Assembly: GCF_013141725.1 (NCBI RefSeq)
Contig: NZ_WHNZ01000061.1
Span: 248,001 to 312,000, forward strand
DNA length: 64,000 bases
DNA from: Paenibacillus planticolens
Lineage (GTDB): Bacteria; Bacillota; Bacilli; Paenibacillales; NBRC-103111
Direction of reading: 5' to 3'
The notes below the pieces were generated by a model. It had not been told where the DNA came from. It did no database searches and worked only from the letters and a program-made list of their open reading frames with translations. The translations under genes were made by a program, and so were the position numbers. Shown one piece after another: positions 17,050 to 25,914 of the stretch; the first letter of the stretch is position 1, and each line of letters opens with the position of its first letter.

Positions 17050-18621
17050 TTATGGTTGAGGGCTCCGAAGGTGCTGACCTTGAAAGGCGGTTATCGCGTC
17101 GAATTGATCTTTTAACTGATGATATACGCTTGTATAAATAGATGTCAATTGTTGATATACGCGATAATTGCTTTCGTTCACCTCATGAGCCGTTCCAACC
17201 TGAATCCAATTGTGCGCATGGGCCAAATCGTCAATCTCACCCATGGCAAGCAAACCTAACAAAGCAGCTCCAATTCCTGAGCTTTCGATGGAATCAGGCA
17301 CGGTAACCGAAGTCCCCAACATATCCGTCATCATCTGGCGCCAGAATTCAGATCTGGCAAAACCTCCGGAAGCGCGAATCACTTCCGCGGGTCCCATAAT
17401 CCGCTCCAGCGACGTGGCCACGGCTTGGATGGAGAACATGACGCCTTCCAGCGCCGCGCGAATCATATGTTTCTTCTGATGGCTTAGCGAAAGGCCGAAG
17501 TAGACTCCCCGGGCGTTCGCATTCCAATACGGTGCGCGTTCGCCGGAAAGAAGCGGCAGAAACAGCAGCCCGTCAGAGCCTGCTTTCACTTGGGAGGCGA
17601 GCTCCGTCAGGTAGTCATAAGGATCCATGCCCAGACGGCGCGCTTCCTCGGACTCCGCGGTAGCGATTTGATCGCGCACCCAGCGGAAAACAATACCGCC
17701 GTTGTTGATCGGTCCGCCAACGACCCAAAACTTCTCGGTCAGCGCATAGCAGAACAGCTTGCCTTCCGGGTCGGTTTGCGGCTTTGTCACTACGCTGCGC
17801 ACGGCGCCGCTGGTGCCGATGGTGACGGCAACGACGCCAGGCTCGAATGCGCCGACGCCTAAGTTCGCCAAGACGCCGTCGGATGCCCCCACGATAAACG
17901 GCGTATCCTGAGACAAGCCCATCGCAGAGGCGTATTCGGCGCTAAGGCCCTCAACGCGATATGTCGTCGGAACGAGCTCTGAGAGCTGATCCGCAGTCAC
18001 ACCGGCTTGACCAAGCGCTTCCGCATCCCAATCCAAATCCTCCAGGTTGAACAATCCCGTTGCGCTGGCAAGCGAATGATCAATCAGATAGCGGCCGAAC
18101 AGCTTCGCGAAAACATACTCTTTGATGCCGATGAATTTGTATGCTTCATTCATTAGCCCAGGTTCGTTGTCACGGAACCACATCAGCTTGAGCAGCGGAG
18201 ACATCGGATGAATCGGCGTGCCGGTTCGGGAATAAATCTGCTGCCCGAGACCGCTGCGCTTTAATTCCGCCGCATACATCGAACTGCGATTGTCCGCCCA
18301 GGTAATACAAGCCGTCAGCGGCTTCGTGTTCTTGTCCACAGCGATAAGGCTGTGCATAGCTGAGCTAAAGGAGACGCAGAGCACTTGGTCAGGCGTGACG
18401 CCTGCCTTGCGAACGACTTCGCCGATGCCTTGCACGACCGCATCAAAAATTTGATCCGGATCCTGCTCCGCCCGATCAGGCGTCGGGGTAAAGAGGGGAT
18501 ATTCGATGGAGTGGGATCCCAGAATTTTCCCCTCGCGCGAGATTACAAGCGTTTTCGTACTTGTTGTACCGATGTCAGCAGCAATGATGTAGGGCTTGAG
18601 GGTACTTTGTCGGTCTGTCAT
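17050..18621 (-). CDS. gntK: Gluconokinase-like FGGY carbohydrate kinase
   Basis: 523 aa, full length. FGGY fold: N-terminal phosphate motif AADIGTTSTKTLVISREG, middle ITWADNRSS and the second-domain signature GGPINNGGIVFRW, GLLFLPLLSGERAPYWNANARG, and RASGGFARSEFWRQMMTDML near the C-terminus. Bacillus GntK is the closest type. ATG overlaps the LarA-family stop by four bases. The neighbours (gnd, SDR) make gluconate the most likely substrate. No gluconate permease is in the window. Confidence 0.85.
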   Translation of the reverse strand: MTDRQSTLKPYIIAADIGTTSTKTLVISREGKILGSHSIEYPLFTPTPDRAEQDPDQIFDAVVQGIGEVVRKAGVTPDQVLCVSFSSAMHSLIAVDKNTKPLTACITWADNRSSMYAAELKRSGLGQQIYSRTGTPIHPMSPLLKLMWFRDNEPGLMNEAYKFIGIKEYVFAKLFGRYLIDHSLASATGLFNLEDLDWDAEALGQAGVTADQLSELVPTTYRVEGLSAEYASAMGLSQDTPFIVGASDGVLANLGVGAFEPGVVAVTIGTSGAVRSVVTKPQTDPEGKLFCYALTEKFWVVGGPINNGGIVFRWVRDQIATAESEEARRLGMDPYDYLTELASQVKAGSDGLLFLPLLSGERAPYWNANARGVYFGLSLSHQKKHMIRAALEGVMFSIQAVATSLERIMGPAEVIRASGGFARSEFWRQMMTDMLGTSVTVPDSIESSGIGAALLGLLAMGEIDDLAHAHNWIQVGTAHEVNESNYRVYQQLTSIYTSVYHQLKDQFDAITAFQGQHLRSPQP

Positions 18622-19889
18622 TTGCTAATATTCCCCTCTGCGTCAAATGAAAGTTCATAAGGCTCCGTTAAAATCTCAATATCCGGATGAACGCGCGCTG
18701 CGTCTAATAAATTCACGGAAATTTCGATTTCGCCAAGATGAAGCGTATCTTGAATCCGAACCAGTTTGCATGTCGTATAATCTAAAATGTTGCAGGTTTT
18801 CACCGCCGCCTTAATGGCATATAAGTCATTCTCCAGGGTAGTGGCGATTTTCGTTGGCGCACATACCGTCGACGTTAACCCATTGGCATAGGTAAACTCC
18901 AGGTTGGTTTTATCCACTAAGCGCTGTGTCGTAAAATCAGCTGTGCCTACGCCGTTCGCGTTCCCTTTTGTTTCCGGCGTCAGGTCCAGCACGACCATCT
19001 TCGCAACATCCGGTCCTCCGTGCGCATAAGGCGTCGGATAACGGCCTGTAACATTAGGGTCCATGCCGTCGCCGCTAATATTTTTGCCAATATAATCAAT
19101 GACCAACACATCAATTTCATCGAACAAAATTTTCGGCAGACGCGCTTTCGCCTCAATCAACAACTTCTCTTCGCGCTCTTCGATTTCAGCCGCCGGCAGC
19201 ACTTCCACACGGCAAGTCTCGTCATAAGCATTTTCCACCAGAGCTACGCCAAACACGATCGGAAGCTTCTGGATCATGAGATTAGCCATCGCCGGCACAT
19301 TTTCGGCCATATACTTGAAACCAAGCTGGTGGCAAGCTTCAGCGCCTTTTTGCTTCCCAAGCCCGATCGCGATCATCTTCATGATACCGCTCTCAATGCG
19401 TCCGCGGAACGCTGTATGCGGCTTCACGCGGTTAATAACGACAATGGCGTCCGCTTCAGAAGCGATACGATCCACATAAACGGGCAAACCGTTAGGCAGT
19501 TCGTCAATTTTAACGACTTCCATCGAAGAACGAATCGGAGCGCCCATTGTCGCTTCCGTGATGCCGAAGTGCAGCAGCACTTCCGTTTGTCCTTCTGCCG
19601 TCGCGCCGCCATGGCTTCCCATGCAGGGCACGATGAACGGGAATGCGCCTTTCGCCTTAATTGCGTCGATCGTCGTTTTAGTAAACCCCGCAATGTTCGC
19701 AATGCCTCTGCTGCCTACGGCAACAGCAACCTGCTGGCCTGGAAGAATGGTTTCCATCACGCCGCTGCTGGCAAGCTTATCCGCTAGTTCCTGCTCCGGA
19801 TTTTCCAAAATCGTACGATCAAATTTCTGGCGGATCTTCACTATTTGCGGGATTGGAATATCCTTTAACAGCTCTCTCAAAATGCTCAT
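18618..19889 (-). CDS. LarA-family (DUF2088-type) protein, possible nickel-dependent hydroxyacid racemase/epimerase
   Basis: 423 aa. N-terminal VAVAVGSRGIANI and CMGSHGGATAEGQTEVL, then NRVKPHTAFRGRIESGIMKM and a His further on (GAEACHQLG), in the order of the LarA His-His-Lys-His set that holds the nickel-pincer cofactor. LarA interconverts lactate enantiomers; other family members act on malate, gluconate and similar acids. It is translationally coupled to the gluconokinase-like gene, so a sugar-acid C2 epimerase is the natural guess. LarB, LarC and LarE, needed to make the cofactor, are not in the window. Confidence 0.7.
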   Translation of the reverse strand: MSILRELLKDIPIPQIVKIRQKFDRTILENPEQELADKLASSGVMETILPGQQVAVAVGSRGIANIAGFTKTTIDAIKAKGAFPFIVPCMGSHGGATAEGQTEVLLHFGITEATMGAPIRSSMEVVKIDELPNGLPVYVDRIASEADAIVVINRVKPHTAFRGRIESGIMKMIAIGLGKQKGAEACHQLGFKYMAENVPAMANLMIQKLPIVFGVALVENAYDETCRVEVLPAAEIEEREEKLLIEAKARLPKILFDEIDVLVIDYIGKNISGDGMDPNVTGRYPTPYAHGGPDVAKMVVLDLTPETKGNANGVGTADFTTQRLVDKTNLEFTYANGLTSTVCAPTKIATTLENDLYAIKAAVKTCNILDYTTCKLVRIQDTLHLGEIEISVNLLDAARVHPDIEILTEPYELSFDAEGNISK

Positions 19890-19907
19890 CGACTATTCCC
19901 TCTTTCT

Positions 19908-20912
19908 TTATGTTAACAGCTTCTTGACAGACTCCCGCACGACGAGCTCTGTCTTCAAGAGCACCTGCTCGGTTTCGTGCTGCTTATTCTCAATATTTCC
20001 AAGGAGCCGTACGGCGCCTTCTTTACTAATTTGTTCAATAGGCCTGCGGACGGTTGTTAAAGCCGGCGTTACGTAGGCAGCGAAAACCGTATCATCAAAG
20101 CCGACAACGGATATATCCGCGGGCACCTGCATCCCGGCTTCGGATATCGCTTTCATTGCTCCTAAGGCCATTTCGTCGTTACAGCTAAAAACGGCGGTCG
20201 GTCGGTCCGCTAATGCCAGAAACTGCTGCATCGCTTTATGACCGCTCTCTAAATCATATAAGCCCGGCATTCGGTAAACGGAGGGAATGCTTATCCCGTA
20301 ATGCTTCATCGCTCTTTCGAAGCCGTCTTTCCGGTTCTGGGCGGATTTGAAGCCTTTGCGGCCCTCAATCAGCGCAATGCGAGTATGACCTTGTTCAATT
20401 AAATAGGAACATGCCAGAAATGCGCCCTGTTCTTCGTCCGAAAGGATATTCAACACGCCTGCCGTGGAGACCGGCCGGTTGAGAACGACGAGCGGGATGC
20501 CTTTACCTGCGATATGATCAATGATGGCTTGATCGTCATCGCTTTGCGAGACAACGATGATCCCGTCAAAGCTTTTGCGGGTAATCGATTGAAAGCTCGT
20601 GTAGTCATCAATTCCTTTGACAATCAGTTGGTAACGGTCCTGAATAACCGAGTTCACACCGCGGATTGCTTCATAGAAGAAGCCGGCAGAAGTACCTTTA
20701 CTCAGTGTGGTAAAGAACAGACCCAAATTATACGAACGATCGAGCACCAAACTCTTGGCACTATAATTAGGCGTATAATCCAACTGTTCGGCAATGAGGC
20801 GGATACGTTCTTTCGTTTCTTCCTGAATTAGCGGACTATTATTGAGCGCTCTGGAAACAGTGGTATGAGACACACCCGCTAGCTTAGCAATATCCTTAAT
20901 GGTTACGCTCAT
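19908..20912 (-). CDS. LacI-family regulator of the gluconate/LarA operon
   Basis: 334 aa. DNA-binding helix-turn-helix IKDIAKLAGVSHTTVSRALN at 4-23, hinge NYSAKSLVLDRS, then a sugar-binding-protein-like effector domain ending VVGFDDTVFAAYVTPALTTVRRP. First gene of a minus-strand operon LacI-LarA-GntK-SDR-Gnd, 18 bp before the LarA-like gene; it presumably responds to a sugar acid. No clear palindromic operator was found in the roughly 60 bp before it. Confidence 0.9.
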   Translation of the reverse strand: MSVTIKDIAKLAGVSHTTVSRALNNSPLIQEETKERIRLIAEQLDYTPNYSAKSLVLDRSYNLGLFFTTLSKGTSAGFFYEAIRGVNSVIQDRYQLIVKGIDDYTSFQSITRKSFDGIIVVSQSDDDQAIIDHIAGKGIPLVVLNRPVSTAGVLNILSDEEQGAFLACSYLIEQGHTRIALIEGRKGFKSAQNRKDGFERAMKHYGISIPSVYRMPGLYDLESGHKAMQQFLALADRPTAVFSCNDEMALGAMKAISEAGMQVPADISVVGFDDTVFAAYVTPALTTVRRPIEQISKEGAVRLLGNIENKQHETEQVLLKTELVVRESVKKLLT

Positions 20913-20972
20913 TCCTTCACCTCTACTAGAAGCATATCATAACTATGCACACGTTAACAATAGTCTTTTTAC

Positions 20973-21000
20973 AACAAAAAAAACTCCCTTCGCAGGGAGC
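20973..21000 (-). terminator. Terminator after the GH4 gene
   Basis: Minus strand GCTCCCTGCGAAGGGAG followed by TTTTTTTGTTG, 14 bp after the stop. Confidence 0.88.
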
Positions 21001-21014
21001 GGCATAGCTTTATT

Positions 21015-22316
21015 TTAAGCAAAAAACTTAGGCAAATACGGCTTATTCTTTTCCAGCATTTCATTCATTAGCGTTTTGGCTGTCCCAACGGACGGCACCA
21101 ACGGGTGATGAACGAGGGCTTGGAGCACCAAATCTCTGCTGCCCGTAACCGCAGCTTCGATCGTAAGAGCCTCGTACGTTTTGACCGCATGCATGAGGCC
21201 TTTGACATGGTCCGGCACTTTCGTCAGTCCGATCGGAACAGGACCTTGGGCGGTCACAAGGCAGTTCACTTCAATGCAGGCATCCTCCGGCAAAAAGTCG
21301 ATCATATGGCCATTCATCACATTGAGCGTCTGAATGTCGCGCTTGTCATTATAAAGAGAATCCATCAAGTTAACTGCCGCTTCCGAGTAATAAGCGCCTC
21401 CGCGTTTCTCAAGCTGCTTCGGTTTCTCCTGCAGGTTCGGATCCTTGTAGAGCTCGAACAGCTCATCCTCCACGCGTTTCACCACTTCGGCACGAGTCCC
21501 GTTCGCCTTCATGGAAGCCAGTTGTTCCTGCACCATAATGTCCGTCATATAGAAATATTTCAAATAATACGAAGGCAACGCTTGCAAGGAGCGCAAGAAA
21601 TCTGCATCCCATTCAGTGGCCGGCACGTTTTTGCCGCTGAATTCTTCTCTGCGGTCCAGCAGCTCGCCCAGCTTGTCTTCCCCATTAATCTCGGCGCGAG
21701 TCACCCAATGCAAATGATTTAAACCGACAAATTCCGTGTAAATCTGCTGAGGCTGTACGTCATATTTTTTCATCAACCATTTGTGCAAACCGATGGGTGC
21801 ATTGCATAGACCGATGCTTTTGACATTCGAGTATTTATGAATCGCTTCGGTCACCATGCCGGCCGGATTCGTAAAGTTCAAGAGCCATGCGTTCGGGCTG
21901 AGTTCCTCGATATCTTTGCAAATATCAAGCAGCACAGGAATCGTACGCAGCGCCTTCATCATACCGCCAGGTCCTGTTGTTTCCTGCCCGATAATTCCGT
22001 ACTTGTTCGGAATATGCTCATCCCATTTCCGGGCCTCCAGAAGACCTACGCGCATTTGGGTAGAAATAAAATCTGCATTCTCAATTGCTTTCCTGCGATC
22101 CAGCGTTAGATGGACATCAATCGGAAGTCCCGACTTTTCGATCATTCGTTTGGCCAAGTTCCCGACAATCTCCAGCTTATGCCGCCCTTCCTCAACATCC
22201 ACTAACCATAATTCCTTCACAGGAAGCTGCGCATACCGCAAAATAAAACCTTCAACAATTTCCGGCGTGTAAGACGAACCTCCGCCAATGATCGCTATTT
22301 TCAATGCGTCTCTCAA
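21015..22316 (-). CDS. GH4 family 6-phospho-beta-glucosidase-like glycosidase
   Basis: 433 aa, full length. NAD-binding IIGGGSSYTPEIVEGF at the N-terminus, YGIIGQETTGPGG, metal-binding NFTNPAGMVTEA and GLCNAPIG (Cys ligand), and GLNHLHW. GH4 enzymes hydrolyse phosphorylated disaccharides by an oxidation-elimination mechanism needing NAD+ and Mn2+. It follows the sugar kinase gene by 20 bp, so the substrate is probably phosphorylated in the cytoplasm by that kinase rather than by a PTS; which sugar is not decided. Confidence 0.9.
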   Translation of the reverse strand: MRDALKIAIIGGGSSYTPEIVEGFILRYAQLPVKELWLVDVEEGRHKLEIVGNLAKRMIEKSGLPIDVHLTLDRRKAIENADFISTQMRVGLLEARKWDEHIPNKYGIIGQETTGPGGMMKALRTIPVLLDICKDIEELSPNAWLLNFTNPAGMVTEAIHKYSNVKSIGLCNAPIGLHKWLMKKYDVQPQQIYTEFVGLNHLHWVTRAEINGEDKLGELLDRREEFSGKNVPATEWDADFLRSLQALPSYYLKYFYMTDIMVQEQLASMKANGTRAEVVKRVEDELFELYKDPNLQEKPKQLEKRGGAYYSEAAVNLMDSLYNDKRDIQTLNVMNGHMIDFLPEDACIEVNCLVTAQGPVPIGLTKVPDHVKGLMHAVKTYEALTIEAAVTGSRDLVLQALVHHPLVPSVGTAKTLMNEMLEKNKPYLPKFFA

Positions 22317-22336
22317 GTAAGCTCACATCCTAATCT

Positions 22337-23317
22337 TTATAGTAGTATGGCATTGTAATCGGATACGTTTCGGAGCATTTCGTACACTTCCGGCTTCAAA
22401 GGCTGTCCGCCTGCTTCCATCGCAAGCCATAAGGCTCCAACCACCGGCTCGACAGTGAGCTTCACAATGGACGCCTTCGGCGCAACTTGTCTTACCGCCC
22501 GCTCAATATACTCAAGCACAAAGGGGCCTTCGCCTCTCATCACAACGCTGCCTGCAAGCACAATATCGAAGCTTTCCTGTTCCATGCCAAGCCGCTTAAT
22601 GACCGCAGCAGCAGATTTGCCAAGCTCCTCACCCTGCGCTTGCAAAATTCTGAGTGCAACCTCGTCTCCCTGCTGGGCAGCCTTAAAGATGAGCTTGACA
22701 ATGTGCAGCGGAATCGGCTTATTCTGATCCATATAATCGTCAAACATCTCGTCAACCTTGCTGTAGCCCAGGTCTTGCAGCAGCATTTCCGTCAGCAGCG
22801 TTGGCCGTTCTCTGCCGTCCCAAGCCCGAATAACCGACCTGAAAGCTTCGACCGCCAATGTTCCGCCCCCGCCGAAATCACCGAACTTATAGGTGAAGCC
22901 GCCGCATTGTAACAATTGTCCCTGCCGATTTTTGCCGGCACTATTCGTCCCGCTCCCGCAAATCAGCACAACGCCGAAAGGCTGTGAGGTTCCCGCCCTC
23001 AGTGCGATCATCGTATCGCAAGCGATGGCATAATGCGGAAAGCCCATGCCCTTGATCATGGGTCTTAGTACCTCATAATCGATGGGACGATCCGCACCGG
23101 CCAAGCCGAAAAAGGCAAACGTAATCTCATCACGAGATAATTTCGCTTGAGTTAAGGCCATCTCTACGGAGCTCCGAATATTAGCCTCCGCTTGTGAAGC
23201 GTTAATCTGGTGATTCCCGTTACCGCTATGCCCTTTGCCGAGTATATGCCCCTGCTCGTCTGTTACAAGCGTGTACGTCTTGCTTCCGCCGGCATCTACA
23301 CCCAAATAATAGTTCAT
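22337..23317 (-). CDS. BadF/BadG/BcrA-type ATPase, N-acetylglucosamine-kinase-like sugar kinase
   Basis: 326 aa. ASKHA fold: phosphate-1 GVDAGGSKTYTLVTDEQG, phosphate-2 VLICGSGTNSAGKNRQG, GGFTYKFGDFGGGGTLAVEAF, adenosine motif VLAGSVVMRGEGPFV. This family contains eukaryotic-like GlcNAc kinases and bacterial glucosamine/GlcNAc kinases. Placed between a LacI regulator and a GH4 glycosidase, it likely phosphorylates a sugar or disaccharide imported by a non-PTS route. Confidence 0.87.
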   Translation of the reverse strand: MNYYLGVDAGGSKTYTLVTDEQGHILGKGHSGNGNHQINASQAEANIRSSVEMALTQAKLSRDEITFAFFGLAGADRPIDYEVLRPMIKGMGFPHYAIACDTMIALRAGTSQPFGVVLICGSGTNSAGKNRQGQLLQCGGFTYKFGDFGGGGTLAVEAFRSVIRAWDGRERPTLLTEMLLQDLGYSKVDEMFDDYMDQNKPIPLHIVKLIFKAAQQGDEVALRILQAQGEELGKSAAAVIKRLGMEQESFDIVLAGSVVMRGEGPFVLEYIERAVRQVAPKASIVKLTVEPVVGALWLAMEAGGQPLKPEVYEMLRNVSDYNAILL

Positions 23318-23348
23318 GGTTCGTGAGCTCCTTATTTCTTAATGTCTT

Positions 23349-24344
23349 TCAGCTATTTATTCTGGCCGTCGTTTCCCTCACCACAATTTCCGGTTCCAGC
23401 ACGACCGTTTGGTGGCCTTCAGCTGTTCCGTCAATAAGGCGGAGCAATTCATCTACGGCTGCCTTGCCAAGCTTCTCCGACGGTTGACGCACCGTGGTGA
23501 GCTTTGGACGAAACTCCGCAGCGAAAATTTGATCATCATAGCCTACTACCGAAAGGTCCTTTGGAATCTGCAAGCCGTTATTCTTAAACGCATCGATAAT
23601 ACCGAAGGCAACATAGTCGTCCGCGGCAAAGACGGCCGTTGGCTTCTTGCCAGCTTGCAGCCATCTTTCCGCTATTTCATAACCGGATGCGACAGCAAAT
23701 TGCCCCTGCTCGATCCACAAATCACTGATACCGGCGTCCTTCATCGCTTGACAATACCCGCGCTGCCTTTCACGGCTGCTCATAAACGGTTCAGGACCGC
23801 GAATATGAGCAATTTCCGTATGTCCAAGCTCAATCAAATGTTTCGTCGCTTCATATCCGCCTTTGAAATTGTCCACAATGACGGAGGAGACGGCCTTGTC
23901 CATATGCTGATTGTCCATCAATACAAACGGCATCTTCTTCCTCTGCAATTCCTTTACATAAGCCTCTTCATTTGTAGGCGATAGCATCATCATTCCGTCT
24001 ACGCGATCCTCTTGAAACAATGAATTTTCAAACGAGGAAAATACGTCGTTCGAAATGGATAGCGCTAAAAAATACCCGCTTTCGGCGAGCCGTTCGTTTA
24101 TTTCTTTGACCACGGCATCAAAGAATGTGTCGTTGAGCGTCGTGATCGCAAGACCGATGACGCCGGTCTTCCCTCGAGCCAAGCTGCGAGCTGCCGCATT
24201 GGGATGGTAGTCCAGCTCTTTCATCGCCTGCAGCACGCGCTGCCGGTTGTTTTCCCTCACGGTACCCGCTCCATTGATAACCCTGGAAACCGTTACAACG
24301 GAGAGACCGCTTTTCTTCGCAACATCGAATATACTGACTTTCAC
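23349..24344 (-). CDS. LacI-family regulator of the GH4/kinase operon
   Basis: 331 aa from GTG 24344; AGGAG lies 11 bp upstream, whereas the GTG at 24356 overlaps it. Helix-turn-helix SIFDVAKKSGLSVVTVSRVING, hinge NAAARSLARGKTG, effector domain ending VVGYDDQIFAAEFRPKLTTVRQP. The perfect palindrome at 24371-24392 just upstream is almost certainly its operator, giving autoregulation and control of the kinase and GH4 genes behind it. Confidence 0.92.
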   Translation of the reverse strand: MKVSIFDVAKKSGLSVVTVSRVINGAGTVRENNRQRVLQAMKELDYHPNAAARSLARGKTGVIGLAITTLNDTFFDAVVKEINERLAESGYFLALSISNDVFSSFENSLFQEDRVDGMMMLSPTNEEAYVKELQRKKMPFVLMDNQHMDKAVSSVIVDNFKGGYEATKHLIELGHTEIAHIRGPEPFMSSRERQRGYCQAMKDAGISDLWIEQGQFAVASGYEIAERWLQAGKKPTAVFAADDYVAFGIIDAFKNNGLQIPKDLSVVGYDDQIFAAEFRPKLTTVRQPSEKLGKAAVDELLRLIDGTAEGHQTVVLEPEIVVRETTARINS

Positions 24345-24370
24345 CGATGAAACCACTCCTAAGACATTCG

Positions 24371-24392
24371 AAAGTTAAAGCGCTTTAACTTT
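24371..24392. promoter_or_regulatory. LacI-type operator, perfect 22-bp palindrome
   Basis: Core TTAAAGCGCTTTAA extended by AAAG/CTTT on each side, with the CG centre typical of LacI-family sites. It is 27 bp upstream of the regulator start. Confidence 0.85.
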
Positions 24393-24462
24393 TATAATTT
24401 AAATTATAAACGAATCCTGCCGGCTTCACAAGACCGCTGTTAAAAAAAGTGCTCCAGAAACA

Positions 24463-24500
24463 CAAAAGAGAGTCCCGTATGTATAACTACAGGCTCTCTT
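24463..24500 (-). terminator. Terminator after the 24525-25121 gene
   Basis: Minus strand AAGAGAGCC...GGGACTCTCTTTTG. Confidence 0.6.
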
Positions 24501-24524
24501 CTTATTCAAATCCACTTTTCATTC

Positions 24525-25121
24525 TCACATCTCCAATAAGAGCATTTCTTGACGCATTTCAATCAGCTTCGTCTTACTCTCCATAATGGCTTTGGCATCT
24601 CCTGATGCGATTGCATCATGTAAAGTGGCGAGTTCATAATCGAGTTCCATGCGCAAAATAGGAATTCGCTCATCGGTACGCTTGGATCGCAGCGCTTGCA
24701 TGACTTCTTCTACTGTCACGGCTGGCTCCTTCTGATACAGCACTTTATGTTCGATGCCGCTAATTTCAACCATGCGAATAATTTCCCCGAACATAATATT
24801 CTCAATGAGAATTTGCCGATCCTTGAATCTTTTGACTACGGCATGACCGCGTGTATCGCCTATTAGTTTTTCCATCATTTCCGCGAGCTTCTCGTCTTTG
24901 AACGAATAATTGCCCACGATTTTATACTTTTCGCCGATTCGCTCAAACTTAAGCTTAATCAGCTTGCGTCCTGTTCGAATGGAAATGATGAACTGCAGCT
25001 CGCTTTCGTTCCAATACAGAGAATAACCTTCCTGAATGAGCGCTTTAATGAAGTTCCGGATTAGCCGGCGATCAAATCGTAACTCTAGGTTGCAGTACTC
25101 CACTTCATGACTCTTACTCAC
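24525..25121 (-). CDS. Conserved hypothetical cytosolic protein
   Basis: 198 aa from GTG 25121, preceded by GGAGGGG 6 bp upstream; an in-frame ATG at 25172 would bury that RBS. Mixed alpha/beta N-terminal region (LELRFDRRLIRNFIKALIQEGYSLYWN, then strands with RTGRKLIKLKFERIG) and a helical C-terminus rich in Glu, Met and Leu (MESKTKLIEMRQEMLLLEM). No catalytic motif or membrane segment. I do not recognise the family. Confidence 0.75.
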   Translation of the reverse strand: MSKSHEVEYCNLELRFDRRLIRNFIKALIQEGYSLYWNESELQFIISIRTGRKLIKLKFERIGEKYKIVGNYSFKDEKLAEMMEKLIGDTRGHAVVKRFKDRQILIENIMFGEIIRMVEISGIEHKVLYQKEPAVTVEEVMQALRSKRTDERIPILRMELDYELATLHDAIASGDAKAIMESKTKLIEMRQEMLLLEM

Positions 25122-25253
25122 GGCAATCCCCTCCATAATTGATGCTTTTGTTTTATTTAAATATTCAGACAACTTATCTTCTTATCCTTATCTTATTATG
25201 AATTCTATGTTTTAGCAACTTGGATTATTGACATTTTTTTAAGGAAAAACGTA

Positions 25254-25291
25254 CAAAAAAAGCTGATGCCTGTTTAAACGCGGCTTCAGCA
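25254..25291 (-). terminator. Terminator after the DUF6953-like gene
   Basis: Minus strand GCTGAAGCC...GGCATCAGC followed by TTTTTTTG. Confidence 0.8.
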
Positions 25292-25337
25292 TAGTAAGTG
25301 GTCGGAAAGCAGATTCTGCTATGCAGAGGCGTTCCAT

Positions 25338-25574
25338 TTAATGCCATCCCCAGAAAAATCCATCGCGCTCCCAAGCTGCTCTGCCGCCATGTAATTTCTT
25401 GAAAATTTTCTTAACCTCTTTAGAAATGGCTTGATTTCCATTTTCATTAACATAAATAAAGGATTCCCCATAATGACGGATGATATGGTCAACCGCTTCT
25501 TTCTGATGCAAAATCCCCGCAGACTTCAACTTGTCCAACATCCATTCCGCTATTTCATTCGCCGTATCAGCCAT
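25338..25574 (-). CDS. DUF6953-like small protein
   Basis: 78 aa from ATG 25574, AAGGAGAG 8 bp upstream. It matches my recollection of a Bacillales family: AEWMLDKLKSAGILHQKEAVDHIIRHYGESFIY, then ENGNQAISKEVKKIFKKL and a WERD...W end. The fold looks like a small winged-helix or polymerase-associated domain, but the function is unknown. Confidence 0.75.
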   Translation of the reverse strand: MADTANEIAEWMLDKLKSAGILHQKEAVDHIIRHYGESFIYVNENGNQAISKEVKKIFKKLHGGRAAWERDGFFWGWH

Positions 25575-25771
25575 TGTCTTTCTCTCCTTCACCTTGATCA
25601 AAGTCATCCTTCCATTGTAGCACATTTTCTTCTGGATTTATCAATCTGATAGGTACAAGAGCACAATCATTCACATCAGCCCTGCCAGCCCATTCCTTTC
25701 TTCGGGCAGCTCCATATGCTGTCAATGTAAGACAAACGAACAGACTTTTAGGAACGAAAGGATGATTTTGA

Positions 25772-25864
25772 ATGGGTCATGCAGTTGGTGGCTATAATTC
25801 TTCGGCAGCAATTTTGGTATTATTCATTTTGTTAGTTATTATTTCTAGTGCGTTCTTCATCTAA
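25772..25864 (+). CDS. YjcZ-family sporulation micropeptide
   Basis: 30 aa from ATG 25772: glycine/serine-rich start (MGHAVGGYNSSAA) and one membrane helix (ILVLFILLVIISSAFFI). This is the pattern of the YjcZ family, tiny hydrophobic peptides often made during sporulation. A GAAAGGATG ribosome site lies upstream and a strong terminator directly after. Confidence 0.85.
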   Translation: MGHAVGGYNSSAAILVLFILLVIISSAFFI

Positions 25865-25879
25865 TTAACTCCATATACG

Positions 25880-25914
25880 AAAGGGCTGCTCGGCATGATG
25901 CCGGCAGCCCTTTA
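25880..25914 (+). terminator. Terminator after the YjcZ-type gene
   Basis: AAGGGCTGC(T)CGGCA-TGA-TGCCGGCAGCCCTTT followed by ATT. Confidence 0.88.

Noticed and set aside
19020-19787. 255-aa open frame antisense to the LarA-family gene
   Set aside because: His/Arg-rich shadow with no start signal.
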